The translations under genes and the position numbers were made by a program. Of a stretch of DNA of 25,049 bases, positions 1 through 6,970 are shown piece by piece. Each line of letters starts with the position of its first letter. Position 1 is the stretch's first letter. This stretch comes from Agrococcus beijingensis. GTDB lineage: Bacteria > Actinomycetota > Actinomycetes > Actinomycetales > Microbacteriaceae. The stretch lies in the NCBI RefSeq assembly GCF_030758955.1, contig NZ_CP132360.1, forward strand, positions 1,571,070 to 1,596,118. The letters are read 5' to 3'. The notes under the pieces are model-generated. The model did no database searches. It was not told the DNA's origin and saw only the letters and a list, made by a program, of their open reading frames with translations.

Positions 1-2106
1 CAGCCGCTCGAGGGCCTCGGCCGCGGCGCGCTTGGCCTGCTGGTGCGCCTGGCGGGCGTCCTCGAGGGCGCCGGCCTCGCGCTCGATGGCGGTCGACAGC
101 TCGTCGAGCCGCTCGGTCGCCGCGTCGCGCTCGGCGAGCAGCTCGAGCCGCGACTGGCTGTCGTCGCTGCCGCCGCGCAGCAGGTGCTCGGTCACGAAGT
201 CGCCGCGCTTCGTCACCAGCGTGATCGGCCCGCCGAGCTCGAGGTCGGCCAGGCGCGGCGCGAGCTCCTGCGCTGCGGCCAGGTCGTCGACGATGAAGGT
301 CCAGGCGAGGATGCCGAGCACGCCCTCGGGCGCGTCGACGACCGAGGGCGCGTGCACGGCGCCGCGAAGGCCCTCCGCCGCGACGTCCGCGATGCGCGGC
401 TGCATGCGGCCGGCGTTCGCGACGACCGCCTCGATGCGGCCGAGGCCGGCGTCGTACGCGTGCTCGATCGCGGCGGCGGCGGCCTCGCGGGTGTCGGCGA
501 GCACCGCCTCGCCGAGGGTGCCGAGGGCAGCGGCGATGGCTGCCTCGAAGCCCTTCTTGACCTTCACGCGCTCGGCGACGAGGCCGGTGACGCCGGCGAC
601 GCCGGCGTCGAGCAGGCCCGCGGATGCGTTGGCCTGCGAGAGCGCGAGGCCCAGTGCCGAGGTGCGTGCGGCGAGCGCATCCCGCTCGCGCTCCACCGCG
701 TGCAGCGCCGAGCGAGCGTCGTCGAGGGCGCCCGAGAGGCGGGCCTGCGCCTCGTCGGCGTCGCGGTACGCGCCGGCCAGGGACTCCGCGTCGGTGGCCT
801 CCTCGTCGTCGCCCAGCCCGGCGGCGGCCGCGCGGGCGTCGGCGAGCCGCTGCTCGGCGTTCGCGAGCGCCGCCTCGCGCCTGGCCACCTCGGCCTCGCG
901 GGCGGCGAGCGTCGACTGCGCGACCTCGACCTTCGAGCGGTGGGCGGCCGCCTCCAGGTCGTGCTTGGAGACGAGCGCGGCCTGCGCGGCGATCTCCTCG
1001 TCGAGCGAGTCGAGCCCGGCGCGGGCGAGCGCGGTGGCCGAGGCCGCCTTCCCGAGGCGACCCTCGGCATCCGCCACCCTCTCGCGCAGCGCCATGGCCT
1101 CGTCGCGCACCGCCTGCACCATGTCGGTCGTCACGAGCGGCGCCGCGTCGCCGATCTCGGGCGCCTCCTCGAGCAGCGCGAGCCGCTGGCCGGCGAGCGC
1201 GTGCAGCGACTGCAGCCGCGACAGCTCGCGCTCCAGGCCGTGCGCCACGTTGCGGGCCCGGTCGACGTCGTCGCCGACCATCGACTCCTCGATGCGGCCG
1301 GCGCGCAGCTTGGCCTGCTCGAGCTGCTCCTGCAGCACGATGCGCTCCGACTTGCGCTCCGACTCCGAGCGGGCGGCGGCCTCGAGGTGCGAGCGCAGGC
1401 CGATGACCTCGTCGGCGATCAGCCGCGCACGGGCGTCGCGCACGGTCGACTGGATCGTGGCGGCCTCCTTGGCGATCTCGGCCTGCTGCCCGAGCGGCTT
1501 CAGCTGCCGCCGGATCTCGCCCGTCAGATCCTGCAGGCGCGTGAGGTTGGCCTGCATCGCGTCGAGCTTGCGGAGCGTCTTCTCCTTGCGGCGGCGGTGC
1601 TTGAGGATGCCGGCGGCCTCCTCGATGTAGCCGCGGCGGTCGATGGGCGTCGCCTGCAGCACGTTGTCGAGCTGCCCCTGCCCGACGATCACGTGCATCT
1701 CGCGGCCGAGTCCGGAGTCGCTCAGCAGCTCCTGCACGTCGAGCAGCCGCACGCCCTCGCCGTTGATCGCGTACTCCGAGCCGCCGTTGCGGAACAGCGT
1801 GCGCGAGATCTGCACCTCCGCGTACTCGATCGGCAGCGCACCGTCGCTGTTGTCGATCACGAGCTCGACGTGCGCGCGGCCGAGCGGGCCGGTGGTGGCC
1901 GTGCCGGCGAAGATGACGTCCTCCATCTTGCCGCCGCGCAGCGTCTTCGCGCCCTGCTCGCCCATCACCCAGGCGAGCGCGTCGACGACGTTCGACTTGC
2001 CAGAGCCGTTCGGCCCCACGACGCACGTGACGCCGGGCTCGAACTGGAACGTGGTCGCGCGCGCGAACGACTTGAACCCCTTGACGGTGAGGGTCTTGAG
2101 GTGCAT
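1..2106 (-). CDS. smc: Chromosome segregation protein SMC (N-terminal part, cut by window edge)
   Basis: ATPase that organises and helps segregate the chromosome, acting on the nucleoid with ScpA/ScpB. The frame starts at ATG 2106 (MHLKTLTVKGFKSFA) and stays open to base 1, giving about 702 residues of a protein usually near 1,170-1,200; the C-terminal coiled coil and Walker B/signature half lie outside. The Walker A motif GPNGSGKS is at about residues 31-38 and the Q-loop (MGEQG) near 48-52. An Arg/Glu/Ala-rich coiled coil runs from about 160 to 490, and the globular hinge begins near residue 500. A GGGAG ribosome-binding site sits just upstream of the start, and TACGGT (minus strand, 2138-2133) could be its -10. 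In many related actinobacteria smc directly follows mutM; here about 7.5 kb separates them. Confidence 0.96.
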   Translation of the reverse strand, partial: MHLKTLTVKGFKSFARATTFQFEPGVTCVVGPNGSGKSNVVDALAWVMGEQGAKTLRGGKMEDVIFAGTATTGPLGRAHVELVIDNSDGALPIEYAEVQISRTLFRNGGSEYAINGEGVRLLDVQELLSDSGLGREMHVIVGQGQLDNVLQATPIDRRGYIEEAAGILKHRRRKEKTLRKLDAMQANLTRLQDLTGEIRRQLKPLGQQAEIAKEAATIQSTVRDARARLIADEVIGLRSHLEAAARSESERKSERIVLQEQLEQAKLRAGRIEESMVGDDVDRARNVAHGLERELSRLQSLHALAGQRLALLEEAPEIGDAAPLVTTDMVQAVRDEAMALRERVADAEGRLGKAASATALARAGLDSLDEEIAAQAALVSKHDLEAAAHRSKVEVAQSTLAAREAEVARREAALANAEQRLADARAAAAGLGDDEEATDAESLAGAYRDADEAQARLSGALDDARSALHAVERERDALAARTSALGLALSQANASAGLLDAGVAGVTGLVAERVKVKKGFEAAIAAALGTLGEAVLADTREAAAAAIEHAYDAGLGRIEAVVANAGRMQPRIADVAAEGLRGAVHAPSVVDAPEGVLGILAWTFIVDDLAAAQELAPRLADLELGGPITLVTKRGDFVTEHLLRGGSDDSQSRLELLAERDAATERLDELSTAIEREAGALEDARQAHQQAKRAAAEALERL

Positions 2107-2182
2107 GCGGCTCCCGGATCGTGGCTGAGAACACCGTAGTGGGGCGGATGCGTCTGGTGCAGACGGCGCGCGCGGGCGCGTG

Positions 2183-2211
2183 TTGCGCCGATGGCCCGCT
2201 GGGCCTAGTCT
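2183..2211 (+). promoter_or_regulatory. Candidate sigma-70-type promoter of the GNAT-ALDH cluster
   Basis: TTGCGC (2183-2188) and TAGTCT (2206-2211) are separated by 17 bases, good spacing for a housekeeping promoter. They lie about 48 bases upstream of the first acetyltransferase start, and no other promoter-like pair was seen before the three plus-strand genes. The -35 is imperfect. Confidence 0.45.
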
Positions 2212-2258
2212 GCAAGGCTGCCCACCCGCACGGTGCCGGTGCGAGCGGCAGAGCACCC

Positions 2259-3335
2259 ATGCAGATCGACATCCGTCCCCTGGCGCTGCCCGAGCGCGTC
2301 GACGAGCGCGGCGCCGTCGGCGACGAGCTGCGCGCCTCGCACGACTTCAACGAGCGCGCCAACGCGGCCCGCTACGGCGGCGGCATCTACGTGAACACCC
2401 TCGTCGAGCACCTCGCGTCGCTGCGGTCGACGCGCGACGGCCGGGTCGACCGCCTGCTGGCCTGGCGCGGCGAGCGCCTCGTGGGCGTGCTCACGCTCTA
2501 CTCCCCGCTGCTCGACTCGACCGACATGACCGAGGTGACCATCGAGCCGGCGCTCGAGCTGGGCGACGCCGAGCAGCACGAGATCGCCGAGGCGCTGGTC
2601 GCGAGGGCGCACGAGGAGGCCGCGCGCGACGGCCGCTCGACGATCGTGGCCTCCACCGTCGGTGCGGCGACCGGCCCCGTGACCGCCCGTACCGGCTTCG
2701 GCGCGGGCGACCCTGCGCATCCCGACACCGCACCGCTCGTCGCCCGCGGCTACGAGCTCGAGCAGGTCTACCGGGTCAGCGTCGCCGACCTCGCGGCCCT
2801 GCCCGACCTCGAGCAGCGGCACGCGGCGGCGCTCGCCCGCGCCGACGGCTACGAGCTGCTGCGCTGGGCTGGCGAGACGCCCGACGGGCATCGCGAGGCC
2901 ATGCGCGGGCTGCACGAGCGCATGTCGACCGACGCGCCGGTCGCCGGCCTCGGGTGGGAGCCGGAGGTCTGGGACGACGCCCGGCTGGCCGAGTTCGAGC
3001 GCTCGAAGCAGGAGGGCGGCCGGGTGCTGCTCACCGTCGCCGCCCGCGAGCGCGCGACCGGCGAGCTGGCGGGCTTCACGACGCTGATCCTGCCGCTCAC
3101 CGGCGCGACCGCGCGGCAGCACGACACCCTGGTGACGAAGCCGCACCGCGGGCACGGGCTCGGCATGCTCATGAAGCTCGACAACCTGCTGCGGCTGCGC
3201 GAGCTGCGGCCCGAGCTGGTGCGCGTGGTCACCTGGAACGCGGAGGAGAATCGGCCCATGCTGCGCGTGAACGAGGCGTCCGGCTTCCTGCCGGTGGCGT
3301 ACGAGGCGCAGTGGCAGTGGAAGGCGGCGACATGA
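2259..3335 (+). CDS. GNAT family N-acetyltransferase, tandem-domain type
   Basis: A 358-residue protein with two GNAT-like halves, a layout resembling mycothiol synthase-type double acetyltransferases. The acetyl-CoA pyrophosphate-binding motif is clear only in the C-terminal half (R-G-H-G-L-G, about residues 297-302), followed by the block TWNAEENRPMLRVNEASGF that is shared almost word for word with the next gene. The N-terminal half lacks a recognisable RxxGxG/A, so it is probably structural. ATG 2259 was chosen because the family-like sequence MQIDIRPL begins there; the upstream extension of the frame looks non-coding. The substrate is unknown. It is paralogous to the gene starting at 3349 and probably co-transcribed with it. 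Confidence 0.85.
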   Translation: MQIDIRPLALPERVDERGAVGDELRASHDFNERANAARYGGGIYVNTLVEHLASLRSTRDGRVDRLLAWRGERLVGVLTLYSPLLDSTDMTEVTIEPALELGDAEQHEIAEALVARAHEEAARDGRSTIVASTVGAATGPVTARTGFGAGDPAHPDTAPLVARGYELEQVYRVSVADLAALPDLEQRHAAALARADGYELLRWAGETPDGHREAMRGLHERMSTDAPVAGLGWEPEVWDDARLAEFERSKQEGGRVLLTVAARERATGELAGFTTLILPLTGATARQHDTLVTKPHRGHGLGMLMKLDNLLRLRELRPELVRVVTWNAEENRPMLRVNEASGFLPVAYEAQWQWKAAT

Positions 3336-3348
3336 CCGAGACGCCCGC

Positions 3349-4479
3349 ATGACCGAGATGCCACGGCTCGAGTGGCTCGAGCTCACCGAACCGGCAGACG
3401 CCTTCGACGAGCCGGCGCTCGCACTGATCGCGCGCTACGTCGCGGTCGCGAACCGCGTCACGCAGCACTTCTGGGGCGACGACTCCTACGACACGACGGT
3501 CGACGAGATCGTCGCGTCGCTGCGCCGCCGCGAGGACGAGATCAGCCGGCGCTTCCTCGTGACCGAGGGCGGCGCCGACGTGGGCCGCGCGATCGCCTCC
3601 ATCAACGGCGAGGAGGGCTCGCACGTCGCCTACCTGTCGGCGTGGGTCGTGCCCGAGGAGCGCAGCCGCGGCATCGGCCGCGCCATGGCCGAGCGTGTCG
3701 AGCAGGTCGGCATCGAGCTGGGCGCAACCACCCTGCAGGCCTGGGCCGACCACCGGGCGCCCGCCGAGGGCGAGGCGGGCGTGGCCGCCGTGAGCGGGCA
3801 CGGCTCGATCGCCGCCGACCCGCCGGCGCAGCTGCTCGTGTCGATGGGCTACGCGCTCGAGCAGGTCGAGCGGATCTCCGAGCTCGACGTCGAGGCTGCG
3901 CGGGCATCGCTCGAGGCGCATCGGGCGGATGCGCTCGCGCACGCAGGCGAGGCCTACACCCTGCGCTCGTGGCAGGGCCCGACGCCGCCGGAGCTGCTCG
4001 ACGCGATGGCGCTGCTGCACTCGCGGATGACCACGGATGCGCCCGCTGCCGCCATGGACCTCGATGACGAGCACTGGGATGCGGCCCGGCTGCAGCGGCT
4101 CGAGGCGCAGAACGCCGACTCCGGCCAGACGATGCTGCAGGCGGTGGCGCTCCACGCCGCCAGCGGCGAGGCGGTCGCCTACACGATCCTCCTGCTGCCC
4201 GACGACGGCCGGCCCGCCTTCCAGGAGGACACCCTGGTGCACGCCGATCACCGCGGCCACCGCCTCGGCATGCTCGTGAAGACCGAGAACCTCCTGCAGC
4301 TCGGCCGCCTGCACCCCGACCGCACGCGCATCATCACCTGGAACGCCGAGGAGAACAGCCCGATGCTGCGTGTGAACGAGGCGCTCGGATTCGTCCCCGT
4401 CGGCGCCGAGGGCGGGTGGCAGCGGCGCGTCGGCGGTGCTGGGGCCTCCACAGGCGCGCCTGCAACCATGAGCGCATGA
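3349..4479 (+). CDS. GNAT family N-acetyltransferase, tandem-domain paralogue
   Basis: A 376-residue paralogue of the upstream acetyltransferase. Both halves carry acetyl-CoA motifs: R-S-R-G-I-G at about residues 105-110 and R-G-H-R-L-G at about 302-307. The C-terminal block (TWNAEENSPMLRVNEALGF) nearly matches its neighbour. Both domains could therefore be catalytic, unlike the preceding gene. The start follows the previous stop by 13 bases; ATG 3358 is an alternative. Its stop codon overlaps the aldehyde dehydrogenase start as ATGA (4476-4479), which implies translational coupling. The substrate cannot be told from sequence; a small amine, amino-sugar thiol or antibiotic are all possible. 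Confidence 0.86.
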   Translation: MTEMPRLEWLELTEPADAFDEPALALIARYVAVANRVTQHFWGDDSYDTTVDEIVASLRRREDEISRRFLVTEGGADVGRAIASINGEEGSHVAYLSAWVVPEERSRGIGRAMAERVEQVGIELGATTLQAWADHRAPAEGEAGVAAVSGHGSIAADPPAQLLVSMGYALEQVERISELDVEAARASLEAHRADALAHAGEAYTLRSWQGPTPPELLDAMALLHSRMTTDAPAAAMDLDDEHWDAARLQRLEAQNADSGQTMLQAVALHAASGEAVAYTILLLPDDGRPAFQEDTLVHADHRGHRLGMLVKTENLLQLGRLHPDRTRIITWNAEENSPMLRVNEALGFVPVGAEGGWQRRVGGAGASTGAPATMSA

Positions 4480-5885
4480 CCGACGCTGAAGCGCCCGCGC
4501 TGCCCGACGCATCCGCCCCCATCGACGACCTCGCGAGCGAGCTGCGCGAGGCGGTCACCGGCGGGCTGACGCGGCCGCGCGCATACCGCGAGCAGCAGCT
4601 CGACGGGCTGGTGCGGATGCTGCTGCAGCACACGTCGCTGTGGGAGGCGGCGCTCAAGGCCGATCTCGGCAAGAGCGAGATCGAGGCGCACCTGACCGAG
4701 ATCGGGTTCGTCGTGTCGGAGGCGCGCGCGGCGAAGCGCTCGCTGCGCCGCTGGATGGCGCCGACCCTCGTGCCGGCGCCGCTCGCGCTGCAGCCGGCGG
4801 TGGCCAAGACGATCGCGGAGCCGCTCGGGGTGTCGCTCATCATCGCGCCGTGGAACTACCCGCTGCACCTCGCGCTCGCGCCGCTCGTCGGCGCCATCGC
4901 CGCCGGCTGCGCGGCCGTCGTGAAGCCGAGCGAGGTGGCACCGGCGACGTCGCGGCTGCTGGCGGAGCTCGCGCCCGCCTACCTCGACCCCCGCTCGGTG
5001 CGGGTCGTCGAGGGCGGGGTCGCCGAGACGACGGCGCTGCTCGCGCAGCGCTGGGACCTCGTCTTCTACACCGGCAACGCCACCGTGGCGCGCGTCGTGG
5101 CCGCCGCTGCCGCGAAGCACCTCACCCCGACGGTGCTCGAGCTCGGCGGCAAGAGCCCCGTCTACGTGCATCGCTCCGCCGACATCCCCGCCGCCGCGCG
5201 CCGCATCGCCTGGGGCAAGTGGCTGAACGCCGGCCAGACGTGCGTCGCGCCCGACCACATCCGGGTCGACCGCGAGGTCGCGGGCCAGCTCGTCGACGAG
5301 CTGCGCCGCGCGACCGCCGAGCAGCTCGGCGACCCGCGCACCTCGCCCGACTTCGCGCGCATCGTCAACGCGCGCCACCTCGAGCGGCTGCAGGGCCTGC
5401 TCGGCAGCGGCACCGCCGTCACCGGCGGCGACAGCGACGCGGCCGAGCGCTACCTGGCGCCGACGATCCTCGTCGACGTCGACGACGCATCCCCCGTCAT
5501 GCAGCAGGAGATCTTCGGGCCGATCCTGCCCGTGCTGCCGGTCGACGGGGTCGACGGCTTCATCGCTGCGATGCACGGTCGCGAGAAGCCGCTCGCGCTC
5601 TACGTGTTCGCACGGGATCGGGATGCGGTGCGTCGCGTCGAGCGCGACACCTCGTCTGGGTCGATGGGGGTGAACGTCGCGGTGGCGCAGGTGGGCGCGG
5701 CGAGCCTGCCGTTCGGCGGAGTCGGCGAGAGCGGCTCGGGCGCCTATCACGGCAAGCACTCGTTCGACGCGTTCAGTCACCGCAAGCCCGTGCTGTCGAA
5801 GCCGACCGGGGTCGACACGCTGCGCGTGATCTACCCGCCGTTCAGCGACTGGCGGGGCCGGCTCGCGAAGCGCATCCTCGGCTGA
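4476..5885 (+). CDS. Aldehyde dehydrogenase, class 3-like (NAD(P)+-dependent)
   Basis: A 469-residue ALDH-superfamily enzyme oxidising an aldehyde to the carboxylic acid in the cytoplasm. The Rossmann-fold segment APWNYPLHLALAPLVGAIAAG is typical of the family. The general-base Glu222 lies in ELGGKSP and the nucleophile Cys256 in GQTCVAPD. The late motif LPFGGVGESGSGAYHGKHSF is also present. The short length (under 480 residues) and the GQTCVAPD and YHGK signatures point to the ALDH3/fatty-aldehyde or coniferyl-aldehyde type rather than the 500-residue ALDH1/2 type. ATG 4476 overlaps the preceding stop by four bases; the longer frame beginning at 4416 would run deep into the acetyltransferase gene. 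The preferred aldehyde is unknown. Confidence 0.93.
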   Translation: MTDAEAPALPDASAPIDDLASELREAVTGGLTRPRAYREQQLDGLVRMLLQHTSLWEAALKADLGKSEIEAHLTEIGFVVSEARAAKRSLRRWMAPTLVPAPLALQPAVAKTIAEPLGVSLIIAPWNYPLHLALAPLVGAIAAGCAAVVKPSEVAPATSRLLAELAPAYLDPRSVRVVEGGVAETTALLAQRWDLVFYTGNATVARVVAAAAAKHLTPTVLELGGKSPVYVHRSADIPAAARRIAWGKWLNAGQTCVAPDHIRVDREVAGQLVDELRRATAEQLGDPRTSPDFARIVNARHLERLQGLLGSGTAVTGGDSDAAERYLAPTILVDVDDASPVMQQEIFGPILPVLPVDGVDGFIAAMHGREKPLALYVFARDRDAVRRVERDTSSGSMGVNVAVAQVGAASLPFGGVGESGSGAYHGKHSFDAFSHRKPVLSKPTGVDTLRVIYPPFSDWRGRLAKRILG

Positions 5886-5946
5886 GGCCGCCCGCCGCTG
5901 AACGAGGACCACGGCGCCGCCCGGCCCCGCATCTCGACGCACCACA

Positions 5947-6019
5947 ATTCCGTTTTGCAGGTGATCCGGCCCTCTCAAGGGCAATCTTCCCTCGCGGCGC
6001 GAAGATCACCTGCAGAACG
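5947..6019 (+). repeat. 73-bp palindromic repeat element, copy 1
   Basis: The 16-base arm 5951-5966 (CGTTTTGCAGGTGATC) pairs with 6004-6019 (GATCACCTGCAGAACG) with only one G-T wobble. Inside, GCCCT and AGGGC form a smaller hairpin, and AGGG/CCCT offers an alternative pairing. Copy 2, exactly 115 bases downstream, is the same length: the first 48 bases differ at three positions, a 9-base segment is unrelated, and the last 16 bases are identical. It lies between convergent genes, which fits a REP-like element or a two-way terminator. Confidence 0.85.
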
Positions 6020-6034
6020 GGAACCGGCGGCGAA

Positions 6035-6047
6035 GGGGCGCGGCCCC
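6035..6047. other. Small GC-rich hairpin between the two palindromic repeats
   Basis: GGGGC (6035-6039) and GCCCC (6043-6047) flank a 3-base loop. It lies in the spacer between the two 73-bp elements and may add to transcription termination of the aldehyde dehydrogenase operon. The stem is short and could be fortuitous in such GC-rich DNA. Confidence 0.3.
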
Positions 6048-6061
6048 ACCACCTAGGGACC

Positions 6062-6134
6062 ATTCCGTTTTGCAGGTGATCCGGCCCTCTCGAGGGCAAT
6101 GCTCCCTCGACCTGCCGAGATCACCTGCAGAACG
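6062..6134 (+). repeat. 73-bp palindromic repeat element, copy 2
   Basis: Same orientation and length as copy 1. Arms 6066-6081 and 6119-6134 pair with the same single wobble, and the inner GCCCT-CTCG-AGGGC hairpin is kept. One of the three changes from copy 1 falls in the loop of that inner hairpin. The 9-base variable segment is 6110-6118. The rest of the gene-free stretch 5886-6210 holds no convincing ORF. Confidence 0.85.
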
Positions 6135-6210
6135 AAAACTGGCGAGGGTCGCGGCGGCGAGAGCGAGGAGGCGAGGCGGCGGAGCGGCGTGGGACCAGCG
6201 CGGCGCCCGG

Positions 6211-6843
6211 TCAGCGCTTCGGCGCCACGTGCGCGACCGCCCAGCCCACCAGCGGCTGCAGGTGCTCGACCGTGTCGAACAGGGCGTCCAGCAGGTCTGG
6301 GCCGTACGCATCCGCCTCGTCGAGCTCGCGGCGTGCGGTGAGGAAGCGGTAGCGCAGCAGCGCGATGCGCGGGTGCTGCGGGTCGACGCCGCGCGGCGCC
6401 GTCTTCACCTGCTCGCCGCCGAGCGTGTAGCCGGCCTCCTCGAGGTCAGCGACGATCCCCTCCAGCTCGGCGCCGGGCGCGGCCGCCTCGACCGCGGCGC
6501 GATACGACTTCGTGAACGACGCGTCGCCGAAGAACCCGCCGCCCATCGAGACGCCCGTCGCGTCGAGGTTGAGGTACCAGCCGATGCCGGGCGCCCGCTG
6601 CGCGAACATGCCCTGGCGCGTCTTGTAGGGCGTCTTGTCGTGGCTGAAGCGCACGTCGCGGTAGGGCCGGTAGATCTTCACCGTGCTGGCGATCGGCTCG
6701 AGCTCCTCGGCGAGCGCCTCGAACGGGGCCTTCACCTGGCTCTCGTAGCGGTGCTTGTTGTCGAGCCACCAGGGCCGCTCGTTGTGCACCTCGAGCTCGC
6801 GGTAGAAGGCGAACGCGTCGGGGCTGAATCCTGCGAAGACCAT
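6211..6843 (-). CDS. DUF2461 domain-containing protein
   Basis: A 210-residue protein matching the DUF2461 (TIGR02453) family from end to end. It begins with FSPDAFAFYRELEVHNERPWW, then carries the conserved block KIYRPYRDVRFSHDKTPYKT and MGGGFF. No biochemical role is established for the family. It is a soluble, probably cytoplasmic protein without a signal peptide. It is convergent with the aldehyde dehydrogenase and divergent from the TrlF-like gene. A TAGGCT hexamer lies exactly six bases before the ATG, so the transcript is probably leaderless. Confidence 0.9.
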   Translation of the reverse strand: MVFAGFSPDAFAFYRELEVHNERPWWLDNKHRYESQVKAPFEALAEELEPIASTVKIYRPYRDVRFSHDKTPYKTRQGMFAQRAPGIGWYLNLDATGVSMGGGFFGDASFTKSYRAAVEAAAPGAELEGIVADLEEAGYTLGGEQVKTAPRGVDPQHPRIALLRYRFLTARRELDEADAYGPDLLDALFDTVEHLQPLVGWAVAHVAPKR

Positions 6844-6849
6844 CCTTCG

Positions 6850-6855
6850 AGCCTA
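6850..6855 (-). promoter_or_regulatory. -10 hexamer TAGGCT of the DUF2461 gene (leaderless type)
   Basis: On the minus strand TAGGCT is followed by exactly six bases and then ATG (6843-6841). This places the transcription start on or next to the start codon. No -35 consensus is visible. Confidence 0.55.
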
Positions 6856-6970
6856 CGCGGCGACACTGTCCGGCCCGGGACGGCAGTCAGAGATGTCGGA
6901 GGCTCCCGATAGCCTCTGTTCAAGGCAATTTCCCTCACTTTGAGCGGACGCACTACAGATGAGGGGTGTC

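Noticed and set aside
32..2139. Long plus-strand open frames across the left end
   Set aside because: They are antisense to smc; their Ala/Arg/Ser-rich translations have no domain logic, while the minus frame gives an unmistakable SMC protein running off the edge.
4248..5984. 578-codon minus-strand open frame opposite the aldehyde dehydrogenase
   Set aside because: It is antisense to a well-supported enzyme and its composition is typical of a high-GC shadow frame.
5947..6134. CRISPR array
   Set aside because: There are only two units, the repeats are longer than CRISPR repeats, each is internally palindromic over its full length, and no cas gene is nearby.
6099..6341. Short plus-strand ORFs within the palindromic repeats
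   Set aside because: They lie in the repeat region and antisense to DUF2461, with no ribosome-binding site or recognisable product.
6856..6958. Attachment site or tRNA-linked integration at the islet's left edge
   Set aside because: No direct repeat shared with 9572-9650, no tRNA end and no integrase could be found.
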